DNA of 64,000 nucleotides from Segatella copri (GCF_026015625.1 NZ_JAPDVG010000001.1:1612001-1676000); one strand, 5' to 3'; counted from the stretch's first letter, positions 36,960 to 46,384 are shown. Numbers and translations: made by a program. The notes: generated from the letters alone by a model not told the origin.

Positions 36960-37070
36960 ACATTAAATAGGTAATAGACAAGAAAACGGGCAAAAATTTC
37001 AGTTTATTTAAGCAAAAAATTGTATTTTCAATATTTTTTCTGCATATAAAACATGTTTTTCGGCAAAAAG

Positions 37071-37102
37071 TTTGCTCATTCCAAATAATTTTCGTAATTT
37101 TG
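37071..37102 (+). promoter_or_regulatory. promoter of rplY-pth-S4 operon
   Basis: TTTG at 37071-37074 and TAATTTTG at 37095-37102 are exactly 20 nt apart, leaving a leader of about 75 nt before rplY. Confidence 0.7.
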
Positions 37103-37185
37103 CACCCGCTTTAAGCAAAGCTAATCCGTGTGATGGCGAGTTAAGGCACATTTTTTATTAATAACTTAATTTAGAGTAACACAAA

Positions 37186-37791
37186 ATGAAAGAGATTAAT
37201 GTAACAGGTCAGAAGCGTACAGACCTTGGCAAGAAAGCTTCTAAGACATTGCGTAAGGAAGGTTTTATCCCATGTAACCTTTACGGTGAGAAGAAGGGCG
37301 AGAACGGTGCTCCTGAGGCTATGTCATTCGCAGTTCCATTCGCTGAGTTGCGTAAAGTTATCTACACTCCTCATGTATACGTTATCAACCTCATCATCGA
37401 CGGTGAGAGCCACACAGCTATCATGAAGGAGATTCAGTTCCACCCAACAACAGACGCTCCTCTGCACGTTGACTTCTACGAGGTTAACGACCAGAAGCCT
37501 ATCACTATCGGTATTCCAGTTAAGTTGACAGGTCTTGCACAGGGTGTACGTGATGGTGGTCGTATGAACCTCTCTATCCGTAAGATCAACGTTACAGCTC
37601 CTTACCAGGTTATTCCTGAGCACCTCGATATCGACGTTACAGAGTTGAAGATCGGTAAGAGCATCAAGGTAGGTGACCTCTCATTCGAGGGTCTCGAGTT
37701 GGCTACAAGCAAGGCTGTCGTAGTTTGCTCTATCAAGATGACACGTAACGCTCAGCTCGCAGCTCAGACTGCTGAGGAAGAAGAGGCTTAA
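37186..37791 (+). CDS. rplY: 50S ribosomal protein L25/Ctc
   Basis: A 201-residue L25 of the long (CTC) type: an N-terminal 5S rRNA-binding domain (GKKASKTLRKEGFIPCNLYG; HTAIMKEIQFHP) and a C-terminal TL5-like domain, with an acidic tail. It binds 5S rRNA in the large subunit. Highly regular codon use (CGT, GTT, CTC) fits strong expression. pth follows after 51 nt. Confidence 0.95.
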   Translation: MKEINVTGQKRTDLGKKASKTLRKEGFIPCNLYGEKKGENGAPEAMSFAVPFAELRKVIYTPHVYVINLIIDGESHTAIMKEIQFHPTTDAPLHVDFYEVNDQKPITIGIPVKLTGLAQGVRDGGRMNLSIRKINVTAPYQVIPEHLDIDVTELKIGKSIKVGDLSFEGLELATSKAVVVCSIKMTRNAQLAAQTAEEEEA

Positions 37792-37842
37792 TCACTGAGT
37801 CATCTAGAGATTTTACGAACCTGAGTAAAGCATTATCAAACA

Positions 37843-38415
37843 TTGGATAAATATTTGATTTGTGGGCTTGGTAACCCTGGCGATGAATACGCCGGCACCA
37901 GGCACAACACAGGATTTATGGTATTGGACGCTTTTGCTAAAGCGTCCAATATTCATTTTGAGGATAAGCGATATGGCTTCGTAGCCGAGACTACGCTCAA
38001 GGGAAGAAAGATTTTCCTGCTCAAACCTACCACATTCATGAATCTCAGCGGTAATGCGGTAAGATATTGGCTGAATCAGGAAAAGATTGACCAGAGCCGA
38101 CTGCTCGTTATCAGCGATGAGCTAGCCCTGCCTCTGGGTGCTTTCCGACTGAAGGCGAACGGCAGCAACGGCGGACATAACGGATTGAGACATATCCAGC
38201 AGCTTATCGGTCAGAATTATGCCCGCCTGCGCATGGGCATCGGCAACGATTATCCGCGTGGCGGCCAGATAGACTGGGTGCTGGGCAAATATTCTGAGGA
38301 AGACATGAAGCAGCTGCAGCCGGCCATCGACCTGGGTGTAGAGATTATCAAGAGCTTCGTCCTTGCCGGTATCGACATCACCATGAACCAATACAATAAG
38401 CTAGGAAAGAAGTAA
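37843..38415 (+). CDS. pth: aminoacyl-tRNA hydrolase (peptidyl-tRNA hydrolase)
   Basis: A 190-residue Pth that frees peptidyl-tRNA dropped off ribosomes. GLGNPGDEYAGTRHNTGF (8-25) contains the catalytic His, with FLLKPTTFMNLSG and NGSNGGHNGLRHI as further signatures. The start must be TTG at 37843: no ATG occurs upstream in frame before a TGA at 37822, and MDKYLICGLGNPG fits the family N-terminus. It lies between rplY and the S4 protein, the common order. Confidence 0.95.
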   Translation: MDKYLICGLGNPGDEYAGTRHNTGFMVLDAFAKASNIHFEDKRYGFVAETTLKGRKIFLLKPTTFMNLSGNAVRYWLNQEKIDQSRLLVISDELALPLGAFRLKANGSNGGHNGLRHIQQLIGQNYARLRMGIGNDYPRGGQIDWVLGKYSEEDMKQLQPAIDLGVEIIKSFVLAGIDITMNQYNKLGKK

Positions 38416-38463
38416 TTATAGTGATTAATTATTAGTGATTAATCTCCATAAGCATTAGAAATC

Positions 38464-38886
38464 ATGAAAGAATCAGCAAGAATAGACAAGTGGCTCTGGG
38501 CTGCCCGCATTTACAAGACCCGCAGCATTGCTGCCGATGCCTGTAAGAATGGTCGCGTCATGGTGGGAGGCGTAACGAGAAAGCCTTCCTTCATCATCAA
38601 GCGTGGCGATGTGGTGAGCGTAAAGAAAGCCCCTATCACCTACTCTTTCGAGGTTCTCGACTGCATAGAGCAGCGCGTAGGCGCCAAGATGCTGTATGGT
38701 GTCTATAAAAACGTAACCGACCCTAAGCAATACGAGCTCCTGGAGATGAGCCGTATCAGCGGATTCGTAGACAGAGCCCGAGGCACTGGTCGCCCTACAA
38801 AGAAAGAACGCCGAGCCCTGGATGCCTTCGTAGATCCCGCCATGTTTGGATTTGACGAAGAAGACTGGGACGAGGATGAAGAATAA
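38464..38886 (+). CDS. S4-domain RNA-binding protein (Hsp15-like)
   Basis: A 140-residue protein with an S4 domain (ARIDKWLWAARIYKTRSIAA, 5-24, then NGRVMVGG) and a conserved positively charged C-terminal region (GTGRPTKKERRALDAF) followed by an acidic tail. The Hsp15 family binds stalled 50S subunits with nascent chains, which fits the neighbouring pth. Confidence 0.9.
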   Translation: MKESARIDKWLWAARIYKTRSIAADACKNGRVMVGGVTRKPSFIIKRGDVVSVKKAPITYSFEVLDCIEQRVGAKMLYGVYKNVTDPKQYELLEMSRISGFVDRARGTGRPTKKERRALDAFVDPAMFGFDEEDWDEDEE

Positions 38887-38889
38887 AAG

Positions 38890-38930
38890 AATCCCCTATA
38901 CATCTTTTACACTGTATAGGGGATTTTTTT
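38890..38930. terminator. terminator of the rplY-pth-S4 operon
   Basis: AATCCCCTATACA pairs with TGTATAGGGGATT and runs into seven Ts. On the other strand its edge contains the stop codon of the 40-aa ORF. Confidence 0.85.
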
Positions 38931-39051
38931 ATTCCCATTGAGCATTCTTCTTTTGCTGGCTCTTTTCGTGAATAATCAACCCGACAGCAAAAAGACAAAT
39001 CAGGATGAGTGCTCCACAAATCATTGCGAAATTAATTTCTTGTGTAGTCAT
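38929..39051 (-). CDS. 40-aa single-pass membrane protein
   Basis: An ATG at 39051 opens 40 codons (MTTQEINFAMICGALILICL, then FAVGLIIHEKSQQKKNAQWE). Residues 8-26 form one hydrophobic helix with a basic C-terminal tail, typical of small membrane regulators. The TAA overlaps the T-tract of the convergent terminator. Function unknown. The 272 nt between 39052 and 39323 otherwise hold only the promoter at 39199-39230. Confidence 0.6.
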   Translation of the reverse strand: MTTQEINFAMICGALILICLFAVGLIIHEKSQQKKNAQWE

Positions 39052-39198
39052 AATTATTTTCCTTTCTTTTTTACTTTGCAAAGATAAAACATTTTAAGAT
39101 ACGATGCAAGAAAATTGGGATAATTATTGCTAAAAATATACGAAATAGAAACTTATATGTGATATTTGGCTACTTATTTTAAAATAAAGCTTAAAATA

Positions 39199-39230
39199 TT
39201 TGGAGCGAATAGAGAAAAAACATACCTTTG
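39199..39230 (+). promoter_or_regulatory. promoter of the outer-membrane barrel gene
   Basis: TTTG at 39199-39202 and TACCTTTG at 39223-39230 are 20 nt apart; the leader to 39324 is about 87 nt. Confidence 0.7.
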
Positions 39231-39323
39231 CACCTAGTAAAAATGATGGAATCAGCAACACACTGATAACTAATCATACTCTATATGAGCATTATAAACT
39301 ATTAATTTAAAATATTAGAGATT

Positions 39324-39854
39324 ATGAAAAAATTATTCGTTATGGCAGCTATGGTGCTGTCTTCAGTAGGTGCTTTCGCACAGCAGGCTGCAGGTACAAC
39401 AACTATTCAGCCTAAGGTAGGTTTGAACGTTTCTACTATCGCTGACGGCGATTGGAAGGCAGGTTTCGCAGCCGGTGCTGAATTGCAGTATCAGGCTACA
39501 GACAAGTTAGGTCTTGCTGTTGGCGCTCTCTACTCTGCTCAGGGAACAAAGTCTGATCACGTAACTTGGACTCCAGGATATATCAACGTACCTGTAACAT
39601 TGAACTACTATGTAGCTCAGGGTCTCGCTCTCAAGGCTGGTATTCAGCCAGGTTTCATGGTAGGTAAGGATGATATGCCTGACGAGCTTGTTAAGACATT
39701 CGACCTTTCTGTACCAGTAGGTCTCTCTTATGAGTATTCTAACCTTGTATTCGATGCTCGCTACAACATCGGCTGCACAAAGGTATTCAAGCACTCAGAC
39801 GAAGGTTACAACAACGTAATCCAGATTACTGTAGGTTACAAGTTCGCTCTCTAA
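39324..39854 (+). CDS. small outer-membrane beta-barrel protein
   Basis: A 176-residue protein with a signal peptide (MKKLFVMAAMVLSSVGAFAQ) and alternating beta-strand pattern of an eight-stranded OMP_b-brl barrel, ending in the aromatic QITVGYKFAL. Codon use is strongly biased (GGT, GTA, CTC), suggesting an abundant surface protein. It has its own promoter and a terminator at 39882-39921. Function cannot be read further. Confidence 0.85.
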   Translation: MKKLFVMAAMVLSSVGAFAQQAAGTTTIQPKVGLNVSTIADGDWKAGFAAGAELQYQATDKLGLAVGALYSAQGTKSDHVTWTPGYINVPVTLNYYVAQGLALKAGIQPGFMVGKDDMPDELVKTFDLSVPVGLSYEYSNLVFDARYNIGCTKVFKHSDEGYNNVIQITVGYKFAL

Positions 39855-39881
39855 TCGAGAACTCTTGATAAGACAAAATAA

Positions 39882-39921
39882 CAATCCCCGTTCTTCATTA
39901 CGAAGAGCGGGGATTTTTTTT
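39882..39921 (+). terminator. rho-independent terminator of the barrel gene
   Basis: AATCCCCG..TTC pairs with GAAGAGCGGGGATT around ATTA and ends in eight Ts. Confidence 0.85.
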
Positions 39922-39942
39922 CTCGTCATATCTGTTTGAAAT

Positions 39943-39985
39943 AAGCCTCACGTAAACATGAAGTGAGGCTTACTATCGTTTAAAA
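39943..39985 (-). terminator. terminator of the large TonB-receptor-like gene
   Basis: On the minus strand TAAGCCTCACTTCATG pairs with ACGTGAGGCTTA, followed by TTTC. A second hairpin (AAAATGAAG/CTTCATTTT) lies between it and the stop at 40009. Confidence 0.65.
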
Positions 39986-40008
39986 TGAAGCTTACTTCAT
40001 TTTCTTTT

Positions 40009-42978
40009 CTAGAACATTCTGCCGCCTGGACGACCACCGCCAAAACCGCCATTGAATGGACGGCCATGGAAGTTTGGACGGCCACCAGGACCACCAGGAC
40101 CTTCAGGTCCACCCCTACGGGCATCCTTGCCTCCGAAGAGATTCAGGCGGTAAATCACGTGCAGCATCGCATAGCTGTTGATGGCATTATACTCCGTATC
40201 CGTGCGGGATGTAGCAGAAATGGCACGAGAGAAGGTGCTCTGCTGGCGGAGAATATCGTAGAACTGCAGCATGATGGTAAGAGGCTTGCCCTTCAGGAAA
40301 CCCTGAGAGAGCTGCGCATTCCATACAAACTCATCCGTATTCATGCTGCTGTCGCTATAACCGCGGCGGCTGCTGATAGAGAGGCTTGAGTTCAGACTGG
40401 TACCCCAAGGCGCTGTAAGCGTCATGCTAGGACCATAAGAGAACTGCCAGGTATTGAGGTTGCTGGTTGGCTGGAGCTTGTTCTTTGCCTTGTTATAAGT
40501 CAGCGTTCCGTCGAGCGAGAATTCAGCCCAGTCGTTACGATAGCTCAGAGAGAGATTCTGGCGCCATGTAAGGCTTCGGGTGGTATTCTTCAGTGAACTT
40601 GAATTCTGGTCAACACTCAGATAGCTCACATAATTGTTATAGTTGGCATGGGCTCCGGTATTGATATTCCAGACGCCCGCACTATCGATAGAACAGTTGA
40701 ACATGAAGGCTCCCATCACATTCCAGTTGCCATTGATATTCTCTGGGGTTGTGGTGCGTCCACCCGTCTTCTCGTCATATTCTACCTTATTGCTGATACT
40801 GTTTCGGGTGGTAGAGAAGTTGACAAACGTCATGACACCCTTGTTATGATTCTGCACGAAGTTGTTGTAGAACAATCGGAAGTTCTGCGTAAACGAAGGC
40901 TTCAAGCCAGGGTTACCCTTCGAGATGTTCAGCGGGTCGCTGTCATCCACTACATTCAGCAACTGCGAGATGCTTGGCTGCGAGGTTGTACCGCGATAGT
41001 TGATGCGCAGGTTGCTCATCTTAGAGAAGCGGTAACGGAAATCGAGCGTAGGACTGAAATTAGTGACTGTGCGGACGGTATCCGTATGATTGCCCATATA
41101 ATCGTAGATGAAGTTGGAGCGCTGTGGCTGAATCATCACACCGAAGTTGAGATTATACTTATTACGGATGAATCGCATCATCACCTGGATATCGTGAGTA
41201 TAGTTCTTATATTCAGAATACTTGCTCAGGTCATCATCCTTGGTATCCTCCCAATTGTTTCCTACCCTGTCGAGATAGCTGCCCCAGGTGCGGTAAACAG
41301 GAGTGATGCCATCAAAGGAATAATCATCAAAACGGTAGGTGCTGCGATCACTCTTGGAATAGCTGTAAGTAAACTTATAGCTGAACTGCAGGAAGGTAGC
41401 CTTCCAGAGCGGTTCACTATAGGTAACCTGACCCGCATAGCTGTAATCCTTGGAAGGTGTCAGGTTATAACGGTTGATATCTGATGCGTTTTTGCCCTGT
41501 TCCAATTCCGCAAGATAATAGCGGGTATTCTTGAGCGAGATGCTCTTGCTGTCCTTATCTGTATACTTGGCATCGGCACGGAACGTGATATTACGGCCCT
41601 GGGAGTTCAGCTTGCGGTTATACTGCAGCATACCTTTCATATTGTTATTATCTGAATAGCTCAAGCCGCTGTTTTCCTGGCTGTTGACCAGTTTCTGGAG
41701 TTCATTCAGTTTACTCTTGCTTTCACCCGTAGAGAGGTCTTTCAGGAAAGCATCCTGAAGCGGATCATCTACATACTCGTAAGGATCGTCATTAAACTGG
41801 GCAGACAATCCGGTATTTCTGCCGTCGCTGGTATTCCAGGAGATGGAAGGACGGAAGAGGATATTGGTCATGGAATCAGGCATCCACTCCAAGCGGATGT
41901 TGCCGTTCCAGCTGTTGCTGCGGGAGAAATTCTGAGTCAAGCTGTTGCTGAACGAAGAGCTACTACCCATGAAGTTCTCGCTGGAACGACGGCTCCAAAT
42001 ATCGCCATCGCTGTGATTCCAGCGAAGTGAAGTATTGAACTTGAATTTATCTTTCAGTTCGTAATTGTAGTTGGCAGCAATCAGCTTGCTGGCATTCAAA
42101 CCGTTAGCACCTCCGAAGCCTCTGCCGGGGCCACCGCCTCCGAAACCACGGTCGCTGGTGTTATTGGCATTGGCAAAGAGCATGAATCGGTTGTTATCAC
42201 TGAAATAACCTCCCATGCCACGCATATTGTAGCGGCTCTTGTTGCCCACGCCCAGGTCGATATTGGAAATCAAACCTCTGTTCATACCCTTCTTCACACC
42301 GAAATCGAGCACGGTCTGCTCCTCACCATCATCAATACCGGTCACCTTAGAGAGATCACTCTTCTCATCGTATGCCTTGATTTTCTCGATGATGCTGGTA
42401 GGCAGGTTCTTCAGGGCAGTCTTGGTATCGCCCGTCATAAACTCCTTGCCATCTACGAGAATCTTCTTTACCTCCTTACCATTGATTTTGATGGTACCGT
42501 CATCGCTCACCTCTGCACCCGGCAGACGCTTTACGAGTTCCTCTACTACCGAGCCTTCCGGTGTGCGATAGGCAGAAGAATTGTACACGAAAGTATCCTC
42601 CTTCAGGGTTACCTTCTGAGCCATAGCTGTTACCACTGCGCCTTTCAGCATGATAGCCTCAGCACCCAGCACAATCTTACCCATAGCCAGATCCTTGTTA
42701 TCAGAAATTTGGATATGCTTCACGGTAGCCTTGTATCCTACGCTCGAAATCTTGAGCAGATACTTGCCATTAGCCGGAGCGGTGACATGAAAGAGTCCGT
42801 TCTCATTACTGATGGCACCAGCCACATACGTGCTGTCGCTCTTAAGCAATTGAATAGTTACCTGCTCAATGGCCTCCTTGGTATCGCGGTCGGTAATCTG
42901 ACCGGATATCAGTCGCTGCTGAGCAAAGGATGCTATTGCCATCAACAGCAGCAGCATCGTCAGAATCGATTTTTTCAT
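40009..42978 (-). CDS. TonB-receptor-like outer-membrane protein (OMP_b-brl_3 family)
   Basis: A 989-residue protein with a signal peptide (to SFAQQ), an N-terminal carboxypeptidase-D-like domain (about 22-110), a plug-like segment (VKKILVDGKEFMTGDTKTAL), and a long beta-barrel. The C-terminus is an unusual Gly/Pro/Arg-rich tail (RRGGPEGPGGPGGRPNF... ending GGRMF) of about 40 residues. It lacks a SusD partner, so it is probably not a glycan importer. Family call from domain order. Confidence 0.8.
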   Translation of the reverse strand: MKKSILTMLLLLMAIASFAQQRLISGQITDRDTKEAIEQVTIQLLKSDSTYVAGAISNENGLFHVTAPANGKYLLKISSVGYKATVKHIQISDNKDLAMGKIVLGAEAIMLKGAVVTAMAQKVTLKEDTFVYNSSAYRTPEGSVVEELVKRLPGAEVSDDGTIKINGKEVKKILVDGKEFMTGDTKTALKNLPTSIIEKIKAYDEKSDLSKVTGIDDGEEQTVLDFGVKKGMNRGLISNIDLGVGNKSRYNMRGMGGYFSDNNRFMLFANANNTSDRGFGGGGPGRGFGGANGLNASKLIAANYNYELKDKFKFNTSLRWNHSDGDIWSRRSSENFMGSSSSFSNSLTQNFSRSNSWNGNIRLEWMPDSMTNILFRPSISWNTSDGRNTGLSAQFNDDPYEYVDDPLQDAFLKDLSTGESKSKLNELQKLVNSQENSGLSYSDNNNMKGMLQYNRKLNSQGRNITFRADAKYTDKDSKSISLKNTRYYLAELEQGKNASDINRYNLTPSKDYSYAGQVTYSEPLWKATFLQFSYKFTYSYSKSDRSTYRFDDYSFDGITPVYRTWGSYLDRVGNNWEDTKDDDLSKYSEYKNYTHDIQVMMRFIRNKYNLNFGVMIQPQRSNFIYDYMGNHTDTVRTVTNFSPTLDFRYRFSKMSNLRINYRGTTSQPSISQLLNVVDDSDPLNISKGNPGLKPSFTQNFRLFYNNFVQNHNKGVMTFVNFSTTRNSISNKVEYDEKTGGRTTTPENINGNWNVMGAFMFNCSIDSAGVWNINTGAHANYNNYVSYLSVDQNSSSLKNTTRSLTWRQNLSLSYRNDWAEFSLDGTLTYNKAKNKLQPTSNLNTWQFSYGPSMTLTAPWGTSLNSSLSISSRRGYSDSSMNTDEFVWNAQLSQGFLKGKPLTIMLQFYDILRQQSTFSRAISATSRTDTEYNAINSYAMLHVIYRLNLFGGKDARRGGPEGPGGPGGRPNFHGRPFNGGFGGGRPGGRMF

Positions 42979-43119
42979 TCTTATTTTTATTTGTTATTAT
43001 TTCCAACTATGAGTGTTTTCACACATAATCGCTATGATATTCTATTATCATTTTTTGTTACTCGATTGTTTTGACGCGTTAAATACACCAAGGTTTAATG
43101 CATTCTGAGATAAAAAACG

Positions 43120-43127
43120 CAAATTTA
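43120..43127 (-). promoter_or_regulatory. -7 box of the TonB-receptor-like gene
   Basis: TAAATTTG on the minus strand, about 140 nt before the ATG at 42978. Leader is long and unremarkable. Confidence 0.4.
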
Positions 43128-43138
43128 GCAACTTTTTT

Positions 43139-43169
43139 TTTGTATTGTCTCCATTTTAGTGTATCTTTG
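43139..43169 (+). promoter_or_regulatory. promoter of aroB
   Basis: TTTG at 43139-43142 and TATCTTTG at 43162-43169 are 19 nt apart. It overlaps the divergent promoter region of the gene at 40009-42978. Confidence 0.65.
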
Positions 43170-43195
43170 CACAAAAATTAATACGTTAGAATGTT

Positions 43196-44242
43196 ATGGA
43201 ACAAAGAGTAATCATATCACCCCAACTGGAAAGCGAACTGGTAAGTGCACTTTCTGAGTGTGAGCACGACAAGCTTTTTGTGCTTACAGATACTACGACA
43301 TTGGAACTATGCATGCCTGTATTGCAGAATTTTTACTGCATGAAGGAAGCCCATATCATCACTATTCCGGCTACCGACAGCCATAAAGACATCGAAAGTC
43401 TGATGATGGTATGGAAAGGACTGCAGGAGGGAGGAGCTTCACGCCACTCCTGTATGATTAATCTGGGCGGCGGTATGGTAACCGACCTGGGTGGCTTTGC
43501 TGCCAGCACTTTTAAGAGAGGTATCAACTTTATCAATATTCCTACCACCCTGCTGGCTATGGTAGACGCATCGGTAGGTGGAAAGACAGGCATCAACTTC
43601 GGCGGACTGAAGAACGAAGTAGGTGTGTTCAACGATTCTAAGTTCGTTATTCTCGATACAGAATTCTTAAAGACGCTCGATGCAGAAAACATCTGTTCGG
43701 GCTATGCAGAGATGCTGAAACACGGTCTGATTTCTACAGAAGCAATGTGGGAAGAACTGGTCAGCTTCGACCTCGACAAGCCTGATTTGAAGCAGTTGCA
43801 GCGCATGGTAGGCGACAGCGTGAAGGTAAAGGAGCGCATTGTAGAGCAGGATCCTCACGAGCAGGGCATCCGCAAGGCGCTGAACCTGGGGCATACTTTC
43901 GGTCATGCATTCGAGAGCTGGGCTTTGAAGCGCAAGCCTATCCTGCATGGTTACGCTGTGGCATTCGGTCTGATTCCAGAACTCTATCTGAGTGTTGCCA
44001 AGACCGGATTCCCTACTGAGAAGATGCGCCAGACCGTAAACTTCATCAAGGAATTCTATGGTACACTGGATATTACCTGCGATGACTATGATGAGCTCAT
44101 CGAACTGATGCATCATGACAAGAAGAACCAGAATGGCATCATCAACTTCACGATGCTGGGTGGCATAGGCGATATCCGTATCAACCAGACAGCTACGACA
44201 GAAGAGATCAAGGAAGCACTCGATTTCTTCAGAGAAGGATAA
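43196..44242 (+). CDS. aroB: 3-dehydroquinate synthase
   Basis: A 348-residue enzyme converting DAHP to 3-dehydroquinate, step two of the shikimate pathway. NAD-binding GGGMVTDLGGFAASTFKRG and the metal-binding segments (SGYAEMLKHGLI; LNLGHTFGHAFE) are present. Length is normal. It ends convergent with menE (33-nt gap). Confidence 0.95.
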   Translation: MEQRVIISPQLESELVSALSECEHDKLFVLTDTTTLELCMPVLQNFYCMKEAHIITIPATDSHKDIESLMMVWKGLQEGGASRHSCMINLGGGMVTDLGGFAASTFKRGINFINIPTTLLAMVDASVGGKTGINFGGLKNEVGVFNDSKFVILDTEFLKTLDAENICSGYAEMLKHGLISTEAMWEELVSFDLDKPDLKQLQRMVGDSVKVKERIVEQDPHEQGIRKALNLGHTFGHAFESWALKRKPILHGYAVAFGLIPELYLSVAKTGFPTEKMRQTVNFIKEFYGTLDITCDDYDELIELMHHDKKNQNGIINFTMLGGIGDIRINQTATTEEIKEALDFFREG

Positions 44243-44275
44243 TTCAGCTAAAGAATCTTTCTTCAGAGAATCCCT

Positions 44276-45259
44276 TTAAAGAAAGATAGAGCGCTTCGGC
44301 TTTCCGGTTTCGGTAAGCGGGAGATGCTCTACATGAAGGAATTTCCTTGGAATCCAATATTTATGATCAGATAAGAGGCGGCGAACAGTCGCCTCTACTT
44401 TTTCTATCTCCTCATCTTCCGTCAGGAGAACTGCTATCTCTCCAAACTTCCCGTCTTTCTTCTTGGCTATCATGAAAGGTTTTTCGAGATAAGGCTTCAA
44501 CAGAGCCTCAACCTCTTCTATCTGTATCTTGATGCCTCCGCTGCAAATCACATTGTCTTTTCTGCCTTTGATGCGAAAACGGAGTTTTTCCACCTTATTA
44601 TATATATAGGATTCTATTTCCACTATATCGTTCGTTACCAGGGGTTCAGCACAGACCTGCGGAGCATCTATCACCAGACATCCTTCATCGGTCTGACTGA
44701 TTTTCACACTATCGAAAGGCTGGTACCATTCGCTAGCCTCAGCACCGTTAATTCTTCTCAGGGCAATATGCGAGAGCGTTTCGGTCATTCCGTAGGTACT
44801 CCAGATGGCAATATCGCCGGGAAGAGCCTTCAGTTTCTGTTCGAGAGCCTCATCTATGGCCCCGCCACCGATAATAAGATGCCTGATGCGGCAGAGACGA
44901 GCCCGCTCTTCAGGAACCTGCAGGGTGTTATAAACCTGCATCGGGACCATCGCAGCGAAGGTAATCTCTTCATTTACATCTTTCAAAGGATGCCCACTTG
45001 GGCAAACAGAAATAAGATGGAGATGGCGCTCTATACTCCGCACCACCACCATCTTACCTGCAATATAATCGAGCGACATGCAGAGCAGGGCGCTATCACC
45101 AGGTTTCAATCCCAGGAAATCACAAGTGATGCGGGCTGAGTTGAGCATTCGCTTCTTCTCTACCATCATCGGCTTGGGCTTTCCCGTGGAGCCACTGGTA
45201 TGCACCAGCACCCGGTCGCTACCGTTATTCCATTCTGAAAGGAATTCTTCTAAAGTCAT
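44276..45259 (-). CDS. menE: o-succinylbenzoate-CoA ligase, short form
   Basis: A 327-residue AMP-binding enzyme activating o-succinylbenzoate with CoA in menaquinone synthesis. Motifs are VHTSGSTGKPKPM (19-31), STYGMTETLSHIA, and DNVICSGGIKIQIEEVE; it ends in TGKPKRSIF. It is shorter than E. coli MenE (about 450) as usual in Bacteroidota. The ATG overlaps the menC stop by four bases, indicating coupling. Confidence 0.9.
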   Translation of the reverse strand: MTLEEFLSEWNNGSDRVLVHTSGSTGKPKPMMVEKKRMLNSARITCDFLGLKPGDSALLCMSLDYIAGKMVVVRSIERHLHLISVCPSGHPLKDVNEEITFAAMVPMQVYNTLQVPEERARLCRIRHLIIGGGAIDEALEQKLKALPGDIAIWSTYGMTETLSHIALRRINGAEASEWYQPFDSVKISQTDEGCLVIDAPQVCAEPLVTNDIVEIESYIYNKVEKLRFRIKGRKDNVICSGGIKIQIEEVEALLKPYLEKPFMIAKKKDGKFGEIAVLLTEDEEIEKVEATVRRLLSDHKYWIPRKFLHVEHLPLTETGKPKRSIFL

Positions 45260-46383
45260 TTTACTACAAACAGTTTGTCACCACGAATCTCCAAAGGCAT
45301 CGGTATATTATCAGTAAAGAGCTGTCCGGTGCCCAAGCCTTGCGGCATCTTGACATTAGGACCATATACTTTAGCTGCATAATGAGCAATAGCATTCAGA
45401 CCGATATTACTCTCAAGAGCAGAAGTAATCCAGCTGCCGATACCACGCTGGTTAGCCAGTTCTATCCACTCGTTGCATCCATAGATGCCACCATGAAGTG
45501 AAGGCTTCAAGATGATATATTGTGGACGAATGGTATCGAGCAGAGCCTCTTTCATGCTTCTCACATTCACACCAATCAACTCCTCGTCTAGGGCGATAGG
45601 AAGCGGTGTTTCGCGACAGAGCTGGGCCATCTTAGGCCACTGATGCTGCTTGATAGGCTGCTCTATCGAATGAATGTCATATTTAGCCAAAGCCTCCAGC
45701 TGGCTCATCGCATTCTCCGGCAAGAAGCCGCCATTGGCATCTACACGCAACTCAACCTGCTCCTTGGTATAAACATCACGGATGCGCTTGATGAGATCGA
45801 GTTCCTTGAAAAAATCGATGGCACCAATCTTCAGTTTCACGCAATGAAAACCCGCCTGGAGCTTCTCCTCCAACCGTGCCAGCATCTCCTCGTAGGTTCC
45901 CATCCACACCAATCCGTTTATGGTGATACCTTCTTCACCTCTTCCGAAAGGAGAATCGAAAAGATCTGTCAGGTTCTCCATTTCGGCTGGAACAGAAACC
46001 CCTTTCTGCTTCAACATTTCTGAAGAAGAAGATGCTCCTTCAGCAGGAACAATCTCCAAAAACTTCTTTGCTGCATCGAAGAACGAGGCAAAGGCGGTTT
46101 CCAATCCGAAGGTGATGCTAGGGTAAGCACGAATCATATCGTAAGGAATGCGTCCCATCTGCTCCACCATCTGACAAACCTGTCGCAGGGTCATCTCATA
46201 TTCTGGTTTGGCATCGCAACTGAGATCAGGGAGCGTAGCACACTCTCCCACTCCCTCTACTCCCGGCATTTCATCAGAGGTGAGAGTGAGATAATAACTG
46301 TGTCTCGTGGTATATACGCCACGAGACGTGCCTGCCGGCTGCTTGAAGTGGAGCGTGCGCTCCGAGATGTCTATCTTATACAC
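45256..46383 (-). CDS. menC: o-succinylbenzoate synthase
   Basis: A 375-residue enolase-superfamily enzyme dehydrating SHCHC to o-succinylbenzoate. The catalytic lysine is in CVKLKIG, metal ligands are in VDANGG, SIEQPI and ALDEEL, and the second lysine is in IILKPSLHGG. Residues about 125-155 (SSSSEMLKQKGVSVPAEMEN..LFDSPFGRGEE) look like an insertion between two conserved segments. Other men genes are not in this window. Confidence 0.9.
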   Translation of the reverse strand: MYKIDISERTLHFKQPAGTSRGVYTTRHSYYLTLTSDEMPGVEGVGECATLPDLSCDAKPEYEMTLRQVCQMVEQMGRIPYDMIRAYPSITFGLETAFASFFDAAKKFLEIVPAEGASSSSEMLKQKGVSVPAEMENLTDLFDSPFGRGEEGITINGLVWMGTYEEMLARLEEKLQAGFHCVKLKIGAIDFFKELDLIKRIRDVYTKEQVELRVDANGGFLPENAMSQLEALAKYDIHSIEQPIKQHQWPKMAQLCRETPLPIALDEELIGVNVRSMKEALLDTIRPQYIILKPSLHGGIYGCNEWIELANQRGIGSWITSALESNIGLNAIAHYAAKVYGPNVKMPQGLGTGQLFTDNIPMPLEIRGDKLFVVK

Positions 46384-46384
46384 T

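Noticed and set aside
40648..41484. 278-codon ORF antisense to the TonB-receptor-like gene
   Set aside because: The opposite strand has an unbroken family protein; the antisense frame shows no motifs.
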